From: Thiotrichaceae bacterium
Lineage (GTDB): Bacteria; Pseudomonadota; Gammaproteobacteria; SZUA-229
Direction of reading: 5' to 3'
Length of the DNA: 8,730 nucleotides
Assembly (NCBI GenBank): GCA_002746365.1
Contig: NVWZ01000020.1
Span: 17,116-25,845 of the forward strand
Made by a program: the position numbers and the translations under genes. How positions within the stretch are numbered: position 1 is the first letter of the stretch; each line of letters starts with the position of its first letter. Below the pieces are notes generated by a model. That model worked only from the letters and a program-made list of their open reading frames with translations. It was not told where the DNA came from and ran no database searches. Below are positions 1 through 6,478 of this stretch, piece after piece.

Positions 1-914
1 TATATATTAGTGTTATAGCTGCAACGATGCTTATATTAGTTGTGGGAGGGTTTTACTATTATTCTGAAATGCAGGCGGAAATTGCTTCGTTAGAGCGAAA
101 GCATCAAATTTCAATGCAATCAATGCGTTCAAAAACAAATACAAATCATTTGCCTGAAAGGTCAGATATTATTCGTAACCTGGTGGGTAACGCAGATTTA
201 GATAAAAAAGTAAAATTTGCTAAAGACACTATAGCAGATGGAAGCCCTACGACGAAAAAGTTACCGAAGACTGACGTGCCTAAAAAAAGACTCAATACCT
301 CTGCAGCAGTATTGTCTATACAAAAAACCAATAAAGTTGATCCGATTGGTGAGATTCTCGATGAAGCGTGGTCGTTGTATGATAAGGGCTTATATGATGT
401 TGCGAAAAAACATTATGAAAAAGTAATATCTATTGAGAAATATAATCGAGACGCATTGCTTGGTTTGGGCGCTATATCCGTACTGCAAAAAGACAATGTT
501 AGAGCAAGAAAAATTTATTCTACTTTGCTTGAGCTGGATCCACGTGATCCGATAGCAACAGCTGCAATTTCGAGTTTACGTAGTGGTGTAGCCACTCTGG
601 ATTCAGATGAAAATTATTTATTAGCTATGCTGCAAAAAAATTCTGAAGCGTCACATCTAAATTTTGCGCTTGCTAATATTTATGCGCAGAAAAATAAATG
701 GACGTCGGCGCAACAGTATTATTTTAAAGCCTGGCAAAGGGATAGTAATAATGCCGATTATATATTTAACCTTGCTGTAAGTTTGGATCAGTTAGATAAA
801 AATAAGCAAGCTATAAAATTCTATAAAGATAGTCTGTTGAAAGCGGAGAACAAACAAGTCCGTTTTTCGCGCAAAGCAGCACAAAAACGAATTAACGAAT
901 TAACGAATTATTAG
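1..914 (+). CDS. TPR-repeat, membrane-anchored filament biogenesis protein (MshN-like), 5' partial
   Basis: The reading frame is open to the left edge (first full codon at base 3) and the residues before the ATG at 27 continue the same hydrophobic helix, so that ATG is internal and the true start lies outside the window. Numbering from that ATG, a transmembrane helix ends near residue 12. A charged, low-complexity linker follows (about 15-105), then TPR-like helix pairs at about 108-139, 142-173, 208-241 and 242-275, with typical A/L/Y/G spacing (for example LDEAWSLYDKGLYDVAKKHY and LNFALANIYAQKNKWTSAQQ). MshN of MSHA loci has this same plan, a short cytoplasmic N-terminus, one membrane helix and C-terminal TPRs, and also sits directly before the ATPase gene. 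The role is inferred: a periplasmic TPR scaffold for pilus or secretin assembly. The stop is 12 bases before the ATPase start. The last codons lie in an 8-base tandem repeat. Confidence 0.85.
   Translation, partial: YISVIAATMLILVVGGFYYYSEMQAEIASLERKHQISMQSMRSKTNTNHLPERSDIIRNLVGNADLDKKVKFAKDTIADGSPTTKKLPKTDVPKKRLNTSAAVLSIQKTNKVDPIGEILDEAWSLYDKGLYDVAKKHYEKVISIEKYNRDALLGLGAISVLQKDNVRARKIYSTLLELDPRDPIATAAISSLRSGVATLDSDENYLLAMLQKNSEASHLNFALANIYAQKNKWTSAQQYYFKAWQRDSNNADYIFNLAVSLDQLDKNKQAIKFYKDSLLKAENKQVRFSRKAAQKRINELTNY
888..910 (+). repeat. 8-bp tandem repeat (CGAATTAA, 2.9 copies) in the last codons of the TPR gene
   Basis: Bases 888-895 and 896-903 are both CGAATTAA, and 904-910 is CGAATTA. The unit is not a multiple of three, so gain or loss of one copy would change the reading frame of the final codons of the TPR protein, just 17 bases before the ATPase start codon. 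With fewer than three copies it may simply be chance in AT-rich DNA. Confidence 0.75.
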
Positions 915-926
915 AGTTATAAATTA

Positions 927-2642
927 ATGAATGCACCGTCAGTCATCGATGTAAAAAAGAAACTAGGCCAGCAACTGTTGGAGAAAGGATTGATCTCGAT
1001 AGATCAGCTGGATATTGCCCTGACAGAGCAAAAGAAAAATGGCCGCTTACTAGGTGAGGTGCTGGTCAGTCTTGGCTTTGTGTCTGAATCGGTAATGCGC
1101 GATGCAATCAGTCAAGTGCTGGGCATTGCAAGTGTTGAATTAGAAACTGTTGTGCCGGATAAAGCAGCATTGGATTTAATAGAAAAAGAAATAGCGGAAC
1201 GGTATACCATCGTTCCAGTTAGTTTTGATGAAGATCGGCAGCAATTAAGTATCGCGATGAAGAATGCTTCTGATTTAATGATACTTGACAGGGTGCATGC
1301 ATTAGTTGGCAGAAAGATAGAGCTCGTGCCCATGGTGGCAGGTGAAAGTGAAATTAAAAAAGCGGTTGACCAATTTTATGGTTATGAATTATCAGTTGAT
1401 GGCATTCTGCATGAAATCGAAACCGGTGAAATTGATTATCGAAGTCTTGATGCTACAGAAGATGAATACAGTCAGCCTTTAGTTCGGCTGGTCGATGCCA
1501 TCCTGGCGGATGCTGTAAAACGTGCAGCTTCCGATATTCACTTTGAGCCAGAGGAAGGTTTCTTACGTTTGCGTTACCGTATTGACGGCGTTTTACGTCA
1601 GATTCGAAGCCTTCATAAAGATTATTGGTCAGCTATTGTAGTACGCCTTAAAGTGATGTGTAACATGAATATTGCGGAAACGCGAATACCACAAGATGGG
1701 CGTTTAAGTTTGCAGGTACAAGGTCATCGCGTTGATTTTCGTGTTTCAGCGCAGCCTACAACGCACGGTGAGAATATTGTATTACGTGTGCTTGATAGAG
1801 CAAAAGGCATCGTTCCAATGGATGAATTAGGTTTGCACGAAGACACATTGAATGATCTTAAGTTAATGATGGCACGCCCTGAAGGAATAATACTAGTAAC
1901 AGGCCCTACCGGTAGTGGTAAAACGACAACCTTGTATTCACTACTAAATTATGTGAAGTCAGAACAAGTAAATATTATGACACTAGAGGATCCAGTGGAA
2001 TACCCAATGGATATGATTAGGCAGACCTCAGTTAATGAAGTGGCAAGAATGGACTTTGCCAACGGTATTCGATCCATGATGCGTCAAGATCCCGATATCA
2101 TTTTGATCGGTGAGATTCGTGATGAAGATACAGCTGACATGGCTTTTCGTGCGGCGATGACAGGACATCAGGTACTATCAACCCTGCACACAAATTCAGC
2201 TATTGGTACTTTCCCTCGGCTTCTGGATATTGGTGTGCTTCCCGATATCATGACAGGCAATATCATCGGCGTGATTAGTCAGCGTTTGATTCGATTATTG
2301 TGTCAAAGCTGTAAAACAGAAAAAAAACCAACAGAGTTGGAAAGCCAATTATTAGACATTGAATTTGAAGATAAAAAAATTAAAATCTTTGATCCAGTAG
2401 GTTGTAGTCTTTGTGATAACACAGGGTATAAAGGACGATTAGCTATTATTGAAGCATTAAGAATTAATGATGAGCTTGATGAACAAATAGCAAAGCGCGC
2501 AACATTGGGTGAGTTAAAGGCGACAGCAAAAACCACAGGCTATAAAACATTAGCAGATGATGCCATTCGTTGTGTACTGGAAGGAAGAACATCTATCGCA
2601 GAAGTTTCACGTGTTATTGACCTTACGCAAAGAGTAATGTGA
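927..2642 (+). CDS. Type IV filament assembly ATPase, GspE/PilB/MshE family
   Basis: Hexameric cytoplasmic ATPase that powers filament extension at the inner membrane. The 571-residue length is normal for the family. Residues 1 to about 150 form an MshEN (GspE N-terminal) domain. The core starts near 165 and contains ASDIHFEP and LRYRIDG. The motor motifs are Walker A GPTGSGKT at 326-333, Asp box LEDPVEY at 353-359, Walker B DPDIILIGEIRD at 388-399 and His box GHQVLSTLHTN at 413-423. A tetracysteine zinc site follows: C459-x2-C462 and C493-x2-C496. All catalytic motifs look intact. The zinc site and full MshEN domain favour an extension ATPase (PilB/MshE/GspE) over a PilT retraction ATPase. 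The gene order TPR-ATPase-platform matches mshN-mshE-mshG, but the downstream genes differ, so I give no symbol. The start ATG follows the TPR stop by 12 bases with only a weak ribosome site (GAG near 914-916), which suggests coupled translation. Confidence 0.97.
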   Translation: MNAPSVIDVKKKLGQQLLEKGLISIDQLDIALTEQKKNGRLLGEVLVSLGFVSESVMRDAISQVLGIASVELETVVPDKAALDLIEKEIAERYTIVPVSFDEDRQQLSIAMKNASDLMILDRVHALVGRKIELVPMVAGESEIKKAVDQFYGYELSVDGILHEIETGEIDYRSLDATEDEYSQPLVRLVDAILADAVKRAASDIHFEPEEGFLRLRYRIDGVLRQIRSLHKDYWSAIVVRLKVMCNMNIAETRIPQDGRLSLQVQGHRVDFRVSAQPTTHGENIVLRVLDRAKGIVPMDELGLHEDTLNDLKLMMARPEGIILVTGPTGSGKTTTLYSLLNYVKSEQVNIMTLEDPVEYPMDMIRQTSVNEVARMDFANGIRSMMRQDPDIILIGEIRDEDTADMAFRAAMTGHQVLSTLHTNSAIGTFPRLLDIGVLPDIMTGNIIGVISQRLIRLLCQSCKTEKKPTELESQLLDIEFEDKKIKIFDPVGCSLCDNTGYKGRLAIIEALRINDELDEQIAKRATLGELKATAKTTGYKTLADDAIRCVLEGRTSIAEVSRVIDLTQRVM

Positions 2643-2653
2643 TGCAATTTATA

Positions 2654-2658
2654 AAAGG
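2654..2658 (+). promoter_or_regulatory. Ribosome binding site for the GTG-started platform gene
   Basis: AAAGG lies 8 bases before GTG at 2667. This supports the GTG as start, because the protein then begins PDYRFKTIDAIGKI, the usual N-terminal strand of GspF/PilC proteins. No in-frame ATG gives that N-terminus. Confidence 0.6.
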
Positions 2659-2666
2659 TAAACAAG

Positions 2667-3875
2667 GTGCCTGATTATCGATTCAAAACCATCGATGCGA
2701 TTGGTAAAATTCGTAGCGACACAATGGTAGCAAGCAATCCAATGGAGCTGGAGAAGCGTTTGGGTACCATGGGTTTTGATTTGCTGAGTTATAAAGAGCA
2801 GACTAAAGCGGCTAAAAGCGTCTTTAAAAGTAAAACTATAAGTCGTAGAGAGTTAATTAACTTTACTTTTCATATAGAACAATTAATTAAATCAGGCGTG
2901 CCATTAATCGATAGCCTAAAAGATATACGCGATAGCATAGATTACAGTCATTTTACCGATGTATTGCAAACAGTGATTGATGATATTGAAGGCGGTAAAA
3001 CCTTATCACTGGCTTTAGGGCAGCACCCTGCAATTTTTGACAAAGTATATGTTACCTTAGTTCGAGTAGGTGAAGAAACAGGTCAGTTGGCAGAAGTATT
3101 AAAAGATTTAGCAGATACAATTCGTTGGCAAGACGAGTTGATATCACAAACAAAAAAAATAATGATTTACCCTGCCATCGTTTCTGTCATAGTGTTACTG
3201 GTGGTGTCTTTTTTGATGATGTATTTGATGCCCCAGTTATTGCCCTTTATTAGAAATCTCGGTACTGAAATACCATTACATACAGAGATATTAATTAATA
3301 TTTCCGAAGTGTTTGTTAATTATTGGTATTTAATATTTAGTGCCCCCATACTTATTGTTATAGGAATAAAGTTTGCCTCTAAAAATAACTATAAATTTAA
3401 ATATTATTTAGACGGTCTAAAATTAAAAATTTGGATATTCGGGCCAATGATGACAAAAATAAAATTAGCTCGATTTGCTAACTATTTTGCCATGATGTAC
3501 AGCGCGGGCATTACGGTGCTTGATGCGTTAAAAATATCTGAAGATATGGTTGATAACATGGTATTGGCAGAGTCGATAAAAGAGGCCAGAAAGAGTATTT
3601 CAGAAGGCGTGATAATAAGTGAAGCTTTTGAAGCGGTCGGCGTATTTCCTTCAATGATTGTACGCATGTTAAAGGTAGGGGAAGATACTGGTGCGATGGA
3701 CGATGCACTTTTAAATGTTAGCTATTTTTATAATAGAGAAGTGAAAGAATCTATAGAAAAAATTGAACCAGCAATATTGCCAGTGCTAACCATAATATTA
3801 GGCGGCATTATGATGTGGATAATGATGGCCGTGCTCGGCCCCGTTTACGATGCGGTCGCAGGGGTCGGAATATAA
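2667..3875 (+). CDS. Inner-membrane platform protein, GspF/PilC/MshG family
   Basis: Polytopic inner-membrane protein that couples the assembly ATPase to pilin insertion into the filament. It has 402 residues, the standard family length, and two T2SSF helical domains: about 62-160, with LVRVGEETGQLAEVL at 131-145, and about 265-365, with the matching MLKVGEDTGAMDDALL at 334-349. This is the internal duplication typical of the family. Membrane helices lie at about 166-190 (IMIYPAIVSVIVLLVVSFLM), 217-236 and 367-391 (ending GGIMMWIMMAVLGPVYD). The N-terminal strand PDYRFKTIDAIGKI is also characteristic. The gene starts at GTG with a good ribosome site, 24 bases after the ATPase stop. Its stop TAA shares a base with the ATG of the next gene, so the two are probably translationally coupled. 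No motif looks damaged. It could equally be called PilC or GspF; the MshG label rests on gene order only. Confidence 0.95.
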   Translation: MPDYRFKTIDAIGKIRSDTMVASNPMELEKRLGTMGFDLLSYKEQTKAAKSVFKSKTISRRELINFTFHIEQLIKSGVPLIDSLKDIRDSIDYSHFTDVLQTVIDDIEGGKTLSLALGQHPAIFDKVYVTLVRVGEETGQLAEVLKDLADTIRWQDELISQTKKIMIYPAIVSVIVLLVVSFLMMYLMPQLLPFIRNLGTEIPLHTEILINISEVFVNYWYLIFSAPILIVIGIKFASKNNYKFKYYLDGLKLKIWIFGPMMTKIKLARFANYFAMMYSAGITVLDALKISEDMVDNMVLAESIKEARKSISEGVIISEAFEAVGVFPSMIVRMLKVGEDTGAMDDALLNVSYFYNREVKESIEKIEPAILPVLTIILGGIMMWIMMAVLGPVYDAVAGVGI

Positions 3876-3877
3876 TG
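3873..3877 (+). promoter_or_regulatory. TAATG stop-start overlap, platform gene to PilM/N-like gene
   Basis: The stop TAA (3873-3875) shares its last A with the ATG at 3875-3877, a classic translational-coupling junction. AGGGG at 3860-3864 and GGA at 3867-3869 lie just upstream as possible ribosome sites. This junction decides the start of the downstream gene: an earlier in-frame ATG at 3815 would overlap the platform gene by 61 bases. Confidence 0.75.
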
Positions 3878-5446
3878 AAACGGCTGTTTTATTTTACCGG
3901 TTATCGTCTTAGCGTTTTGTACTGGAAAGGTAAAGAACTGGTTGGCAGTAGTTCTTTTGAGCCAACAAAAGCAGGCTTAGATAACTTCCGTAATTATTTA
4001 TTGCAAACTGAAAATATCGCCGGTATGTTTCTTGTTGATGTTATAGAAGAAGATTTTAGAAACGAAAAAATTCCTCATGTTAGCAGTAAAGACAGGCGTG
4101 CTATTATTGGTCGATTGATCGATCGATATTATCGAGCAAGCCAGGATTATTGTTACAACGAAGTCATTGGTCGAGAAAAAACCGGTAGGAAAGACGACAT
4201 TGTGCTACTTGGTGCAATGACTAACCCTCAGCTCATGCAGCCCTGGTTGAGTATAATTGATGAGTGTGAGGTTCCGTTATCGGGTATTTGGACCTTGCCT
4301 ATTGTAAGTAAAAAGCTATTGAAAATATTGAAGGCAACAAGTGGTTGCGTGCTACTTGTTAGTCAACAGGTAAACAGTAATGTAAGGCAAACATTGTTTC
4401 GTGATGGCAAGATAGTCTTTAGTCGGCAATCAATCGTTAATCAAGATATAAATGACATATCAAATATTGGTGAATTGGCCGAGCCGGAGGTGAATCGCAC
4501 CATTGAGTTTATACGAGCACAAAATTTGGTGTCCAGAGATGAAGCTATTAATTTGCATATTCTGGGTAGTGCTGAGCAACTGGGTTCTTTACAACGCTCC
4601 TTTAAGCAGAATGATCTTCAGACTGTCACCATTCATTCCATTTCAGAGGTGCAGGAAAAGTTAGGATTAAAAGGCATTGGTGGAAAGTTTTCTGATGTCA
4701 TCTTTGCCTGGTTGTGTAGTAATCAGGGTATGGCATTTAGTCATTATGGCCCCGCTCAAATATTTAGTCGATATCGAAATAAAATGGTTGCTACGGCACT
4801 CTATGTTGCAAGTATCGCTGTTGTCGTTACGGCAATATTGGTTACAGAGTCAAACGTATCAAAAGCACTGGAATATGAAAAATCGGTTACTTTATTAAAA
4901 CGGGAAGAAAATAATTATAAAAATTTATATTCGAAAAAATTTAAAGATTTTGAAGACGTTTTTCAGAATGCTGGCATAATGAATGCCGCAGTTCAACTTG
5001 CAAATAAAATAAAAGTTAATAGTGCAACTTCACCATTAGATTTTCTGATTAAATTAAGCGATATACTAATCCTTGAAAAAGGCGACGAGCTACATATTGA
5101 TAAGATTGAATGGCAAGCGGTTAACATTAATAAAAAATTTGCTAAAACTAACAGTGCGAATTTTACAGCGAACCTTCCGGTGAAACATGCTGCAATCATA
5201 ACAGGCAGGATTGATGCTTCTGAGCATAATTACAGAGAGTCGATAGAGCATATTGAAAGCATTGTAAATTCCTTAAAGGCTAACGTATATATTGAAGATG
5301 TGGTGGCGATAAAAATGCCGGTAGATTTGCGATCTGAAAGTAAATTTGCGACAGAGTCGGGCGTAGATATTAATCAACGTGCGACAAAAGAGTCATCAGG
5401 GGTGTTTACATTAAAGGTAATCATGAAGGCGTCCAATCATGTTTAA
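3875..5446 (+). CDS. Bitopic alignment-complex protein: PilM/GspL-position cytoplasmic domain joined to PilN-like periplasmic part
   Basis: 523 residues from the ATG in the TAATG overlap. Residues 1 to about 300 are cytoplasmic and begin with a short strand-turn-strand (RLSVLYWKGKELV, 11-23) like the start of PilM/MshI/GspL actin-like domains, but no acidic-glycine phosphate loop is visible, so nucleotide binding is doubtful. A striking conserved-looking block at 54-87 contains VDVIEEDFRNEKIPHV and DRR, followed by NPQLMQPWL (117-125) and RQTLFRDGKIVFSRQ (171-185). One membrane helix lies at about 304-324 (MVATALYVASIAVVVTAILV). A coiled-coil-like stretch (330-365) and an alpha/beta periplasmic region to the end follow, as in PilN. 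The layout is that of GspL, or of MshI/PilM fused to PilN. I recall similar unnamed proteins beside GspE/GspF genes in betaproteobacteria (memory only). Inferred role: links the ATPase in the cytoplasm to the periplasmic proteins encoded next. Confidence 0.8.
   Translation: MKRLFYFTGYRLSVLYWKGKELVGSSSFEPTKAGLDNFRNYLLQTENIAGMFLVDVIEEDFRNEKIPHVSSKDRRAIIGRLIDRYYRASQDYCYNEVIGREKTGRKDDIVLLGAMTNPQLMQPWLSIIDECEVPLSGIWTLPIVSKKLLKILKATSGCVLLVSQQVNSNVRQTLFRDGKIVFSRQSIVNQDINDISNIGELAEPEVNRTIEFIRAQNLVSRDEAINLHILGSAEQLGSLQRSFKQNDLQTVTIHSISEVQEKLGLKGIGGKFSDVIFAWLCSNQGMAFSHYGPAQIFSRYRNKMVATALYVASIAVVVTAILVTESNVSKALEYEKSVTLLKREENNYKNLYSKKFKDFEDVFQNAGIMNAAVQLANKIKVNSATSPLDFLIKLSDILILEKGDELHIDKIEWQAVNINKKFAKTNSANFTANLPVKHAAIITGRIDASEHNYRESIEHIESIVNSLKANVYIEDVVAIKMPVDLRSESKFATESGVDINQRATKESSGVFTLKVIMKASNHV
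5439..5446 (+). promoter_or_regulatory. 8-base gene overlap ATGTTTAA
   Basis: The ATG of the PilO-like gene (5439-5441) lies five bases before the TAA (5444-5446) of the PilM/N-like gene. GAAGG at 5425-5429 gives a 9-base spacing to this ATG, which favours it over the in-frame ATG at 5451, 21 bases from that site. The junction implies coupled synthesis of two proteins expected to work in one complex. Confidence 0.65.
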
Positions 5447-6050
5447 AAATATGACGCCAACACTGGTTCGTTCAATCAGCGTATTTTCTGTGATGCTAAT
5501 ATTTAGCCTGATATTCGTTAGTACATCATACATTTATAAAAGTGATTCATTCAAAGAACAGCAAGCATCGGAAAGAGCCATGCGTCTATGGCAAATAAAA
5601 ATCAATAGCTCTGTAGAGAGCAATCAAATTATTGATGAGTTTGAAGCTAATTTTTTAAAACTGGTGAACCAGGGTGTAGTGGGCGAAGAAAACAGACTGA
5701 GTTGGTTTGAAACCATTCAAAGTACCGCAAAAAAACGCGGTATGCCTTCTGTAAAATACAGCATATCAGAACGGAAACCACTTTCAGCAAGTAGTCTGGG
5801 CGCGCAGTACCAAGGTATAGATGTTTTCAAGAGTGTGATGACGCTCAATATAAAAATGGCACACGAAGGTGACCTGTTTGCATTATTAAACGATTTAAGA
5901 AAAGCAGATGGCTTATTTACTATCGACAGTTGCAATATCGAAAAAATAAGTAAAAAAAGTGTTGACACCGAAAACAATATGAAGGCTTATTGTAAGTTGG
6001 GCTGGTATACCTTTAAAGGGTCAAAATCAAATACGGCGCCCAAAACCTAG
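5439..6050 (+). CDS. Bitopic periplasmic protein in PilO/GspM/MshJ position
   Basis: 203 residues with no motif I can assign by sequence alone; the family call rests on architecture and position. A short N-terminus is followed by one membrane helix at about 11-32 (SISVFSVMLIFSLIFVSTSY), a mostly helical stretch (36-78), then a region with alternating strands and helices (about 86-195), including a helix LFALLNDLRKA (147-157) between strands, the ferredoxin-like pattern expected of PilO and GspM. Two cysteines, C165 (IDSCNIEKI) and C185 (AYCKLGWYTF), are near the end in neighbouring predicted strands and could form a disulfide in the periplasm. The gene overlaps the preceding PilM/N-like gene by 8 bases and precedes the small secreted protein, so the order matches PilM-PilN-PilO-PilP. 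Inferred role: partner of the PilN-like periplasmic part in the alignment complex. Confidence 0.75.
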   Translation: MFKNMTPTLVRSISVFSVMLIFSLIFVSTSYIYKSDSFKEQQASERAMRLWQIKINSSVESNQIIDEFEANFLKLVNQGVVGEENRLSWFETIQSTAKKRGMPSVKYSISERKPLSASSLGAQYQGIDVFKSVMTLNIKMAHEGDLFALLNDLRKADGLFTIDSCNIEKISKKSVDTENNMKAYCKLGWYTFKGSKSNTAPKT

Positions 6051-6060
6051 GATAAAAAAC

Positions 6061-6459
6061 ATGGTTAATAAATTTTTGATAACTTGTTTGATGGTTTTAA
6101 TGAATGCCAGCCCTGCCTATGCTGAATACGATGTAAACGATTTAAACAAACTTTTTACCGATAAAAAACAACGCGCCCAGATTGATGCAGATCGCGCCGG
6201 TGATTATTCAGGATCTGAAGTACACAAAGCAACACAGGTAAAGGTTAGTGGATATATGAAGCGCAGCAGTGGTAAATCTGTTGTGTGGGTGAATGGCGCA
6301 AATACGTTAGATTCAACAAGGGTCGGTGGTGTAACGGTGAATACACAATTAATCAATAACAATAATAAAGTGCCTGTAAAAATAGATGGGCGTACCGTTT
6401 ATGTTAGGCCAGGCGAAAGCTGGTCTGAAGCATCGGGAAGCGTAAAAGATAATTATTAA
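6061..6459 (+). CDS. Small secreted periplasmic protein, PilP/MshK/GspC-position
   Basis: 132 residues. A Sec signal peptide covers 1-21 with a hydrophobic core FLITCLMVLM and a likely cleavage after Ala21 (AYA|EY). The only cysteine (C9) sits inside the signal core and not in a lipobox, so it is probably not a lipoprotein, unlike PilP. The mature part has a short helical segment LNKLFTDKKQRAQIDADRAG (28-47), then a beta-rich region: VKVSGYMKRSSGKSVVWVNG (60-79), VGGVTVNTQLI, and PVKIDGRTVYVRPGESW (105-121). This strand-rich pattern, ending in a short 'value then its setting' repeat, is what one sees in the small HR-type domains of PilP, GspC and MshK, which contact the secretin. The start has AGGA at 6049-6052, 8 bases upstream, overlapping the previous stop. 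Inferred role: periplasmic link between alignment complex and secretin. I do not recognise a named family. Confidence 0.7.
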   Translation: MVNKFLITCLMVLMNASPAYAEYDVNDLNKLFTDKKQRAQIDADRAGDYSGSEVHKATQVKVSGYMKRSSGKSVVWVNGANTLDSTRVGGVTVNTQLINNNNKVPVKIDGRTVYVRPGESWSEASGSVKDNY

Positions 6460-6478
6460 TTATCGTTCGTTATTATAT

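Noticed and set aside
27..29. ATG at 27 as the true start of the TPR gene
   Set aside because: The frame is open to the window edge and the preceding residues YISVIAAT extend the same membrane helix, so the gene begins outside.
2642..2674. Ten-codon ORF (ATG overlapping the ATPase stop) that reads across the platform gene start
   Set aside because: It could be a coupling leader, but it is very short, has no ribosome site of its own, and the platform GTG has a good site.
3815..3874. Upstream ATG giving a 20-residue longer PilM/N-like protein
   Set aside because: It would overlap the platform gene by 61 bases. The ATG at 3875 forms a clean TAATG junction with purine-rich sites upstream, and its product starts with a PilM-like strand.
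4107..4128. GATCGATCGAT-type self-complementary run
   Set aside because: It encodes ordinary residues (RLIDRY) inside the PilM/N-like gene and is too short to form a convincing regulatory structure.
5717..5977. 86-codon minus-strand ORF opposite the PilO-like gene, and similar antisense ORFs elsewhere
   Set aside because: They lie wholly within well-supported plus-strand genes, have no ribosome sites or recognisable domains, and resemble frame shadows.
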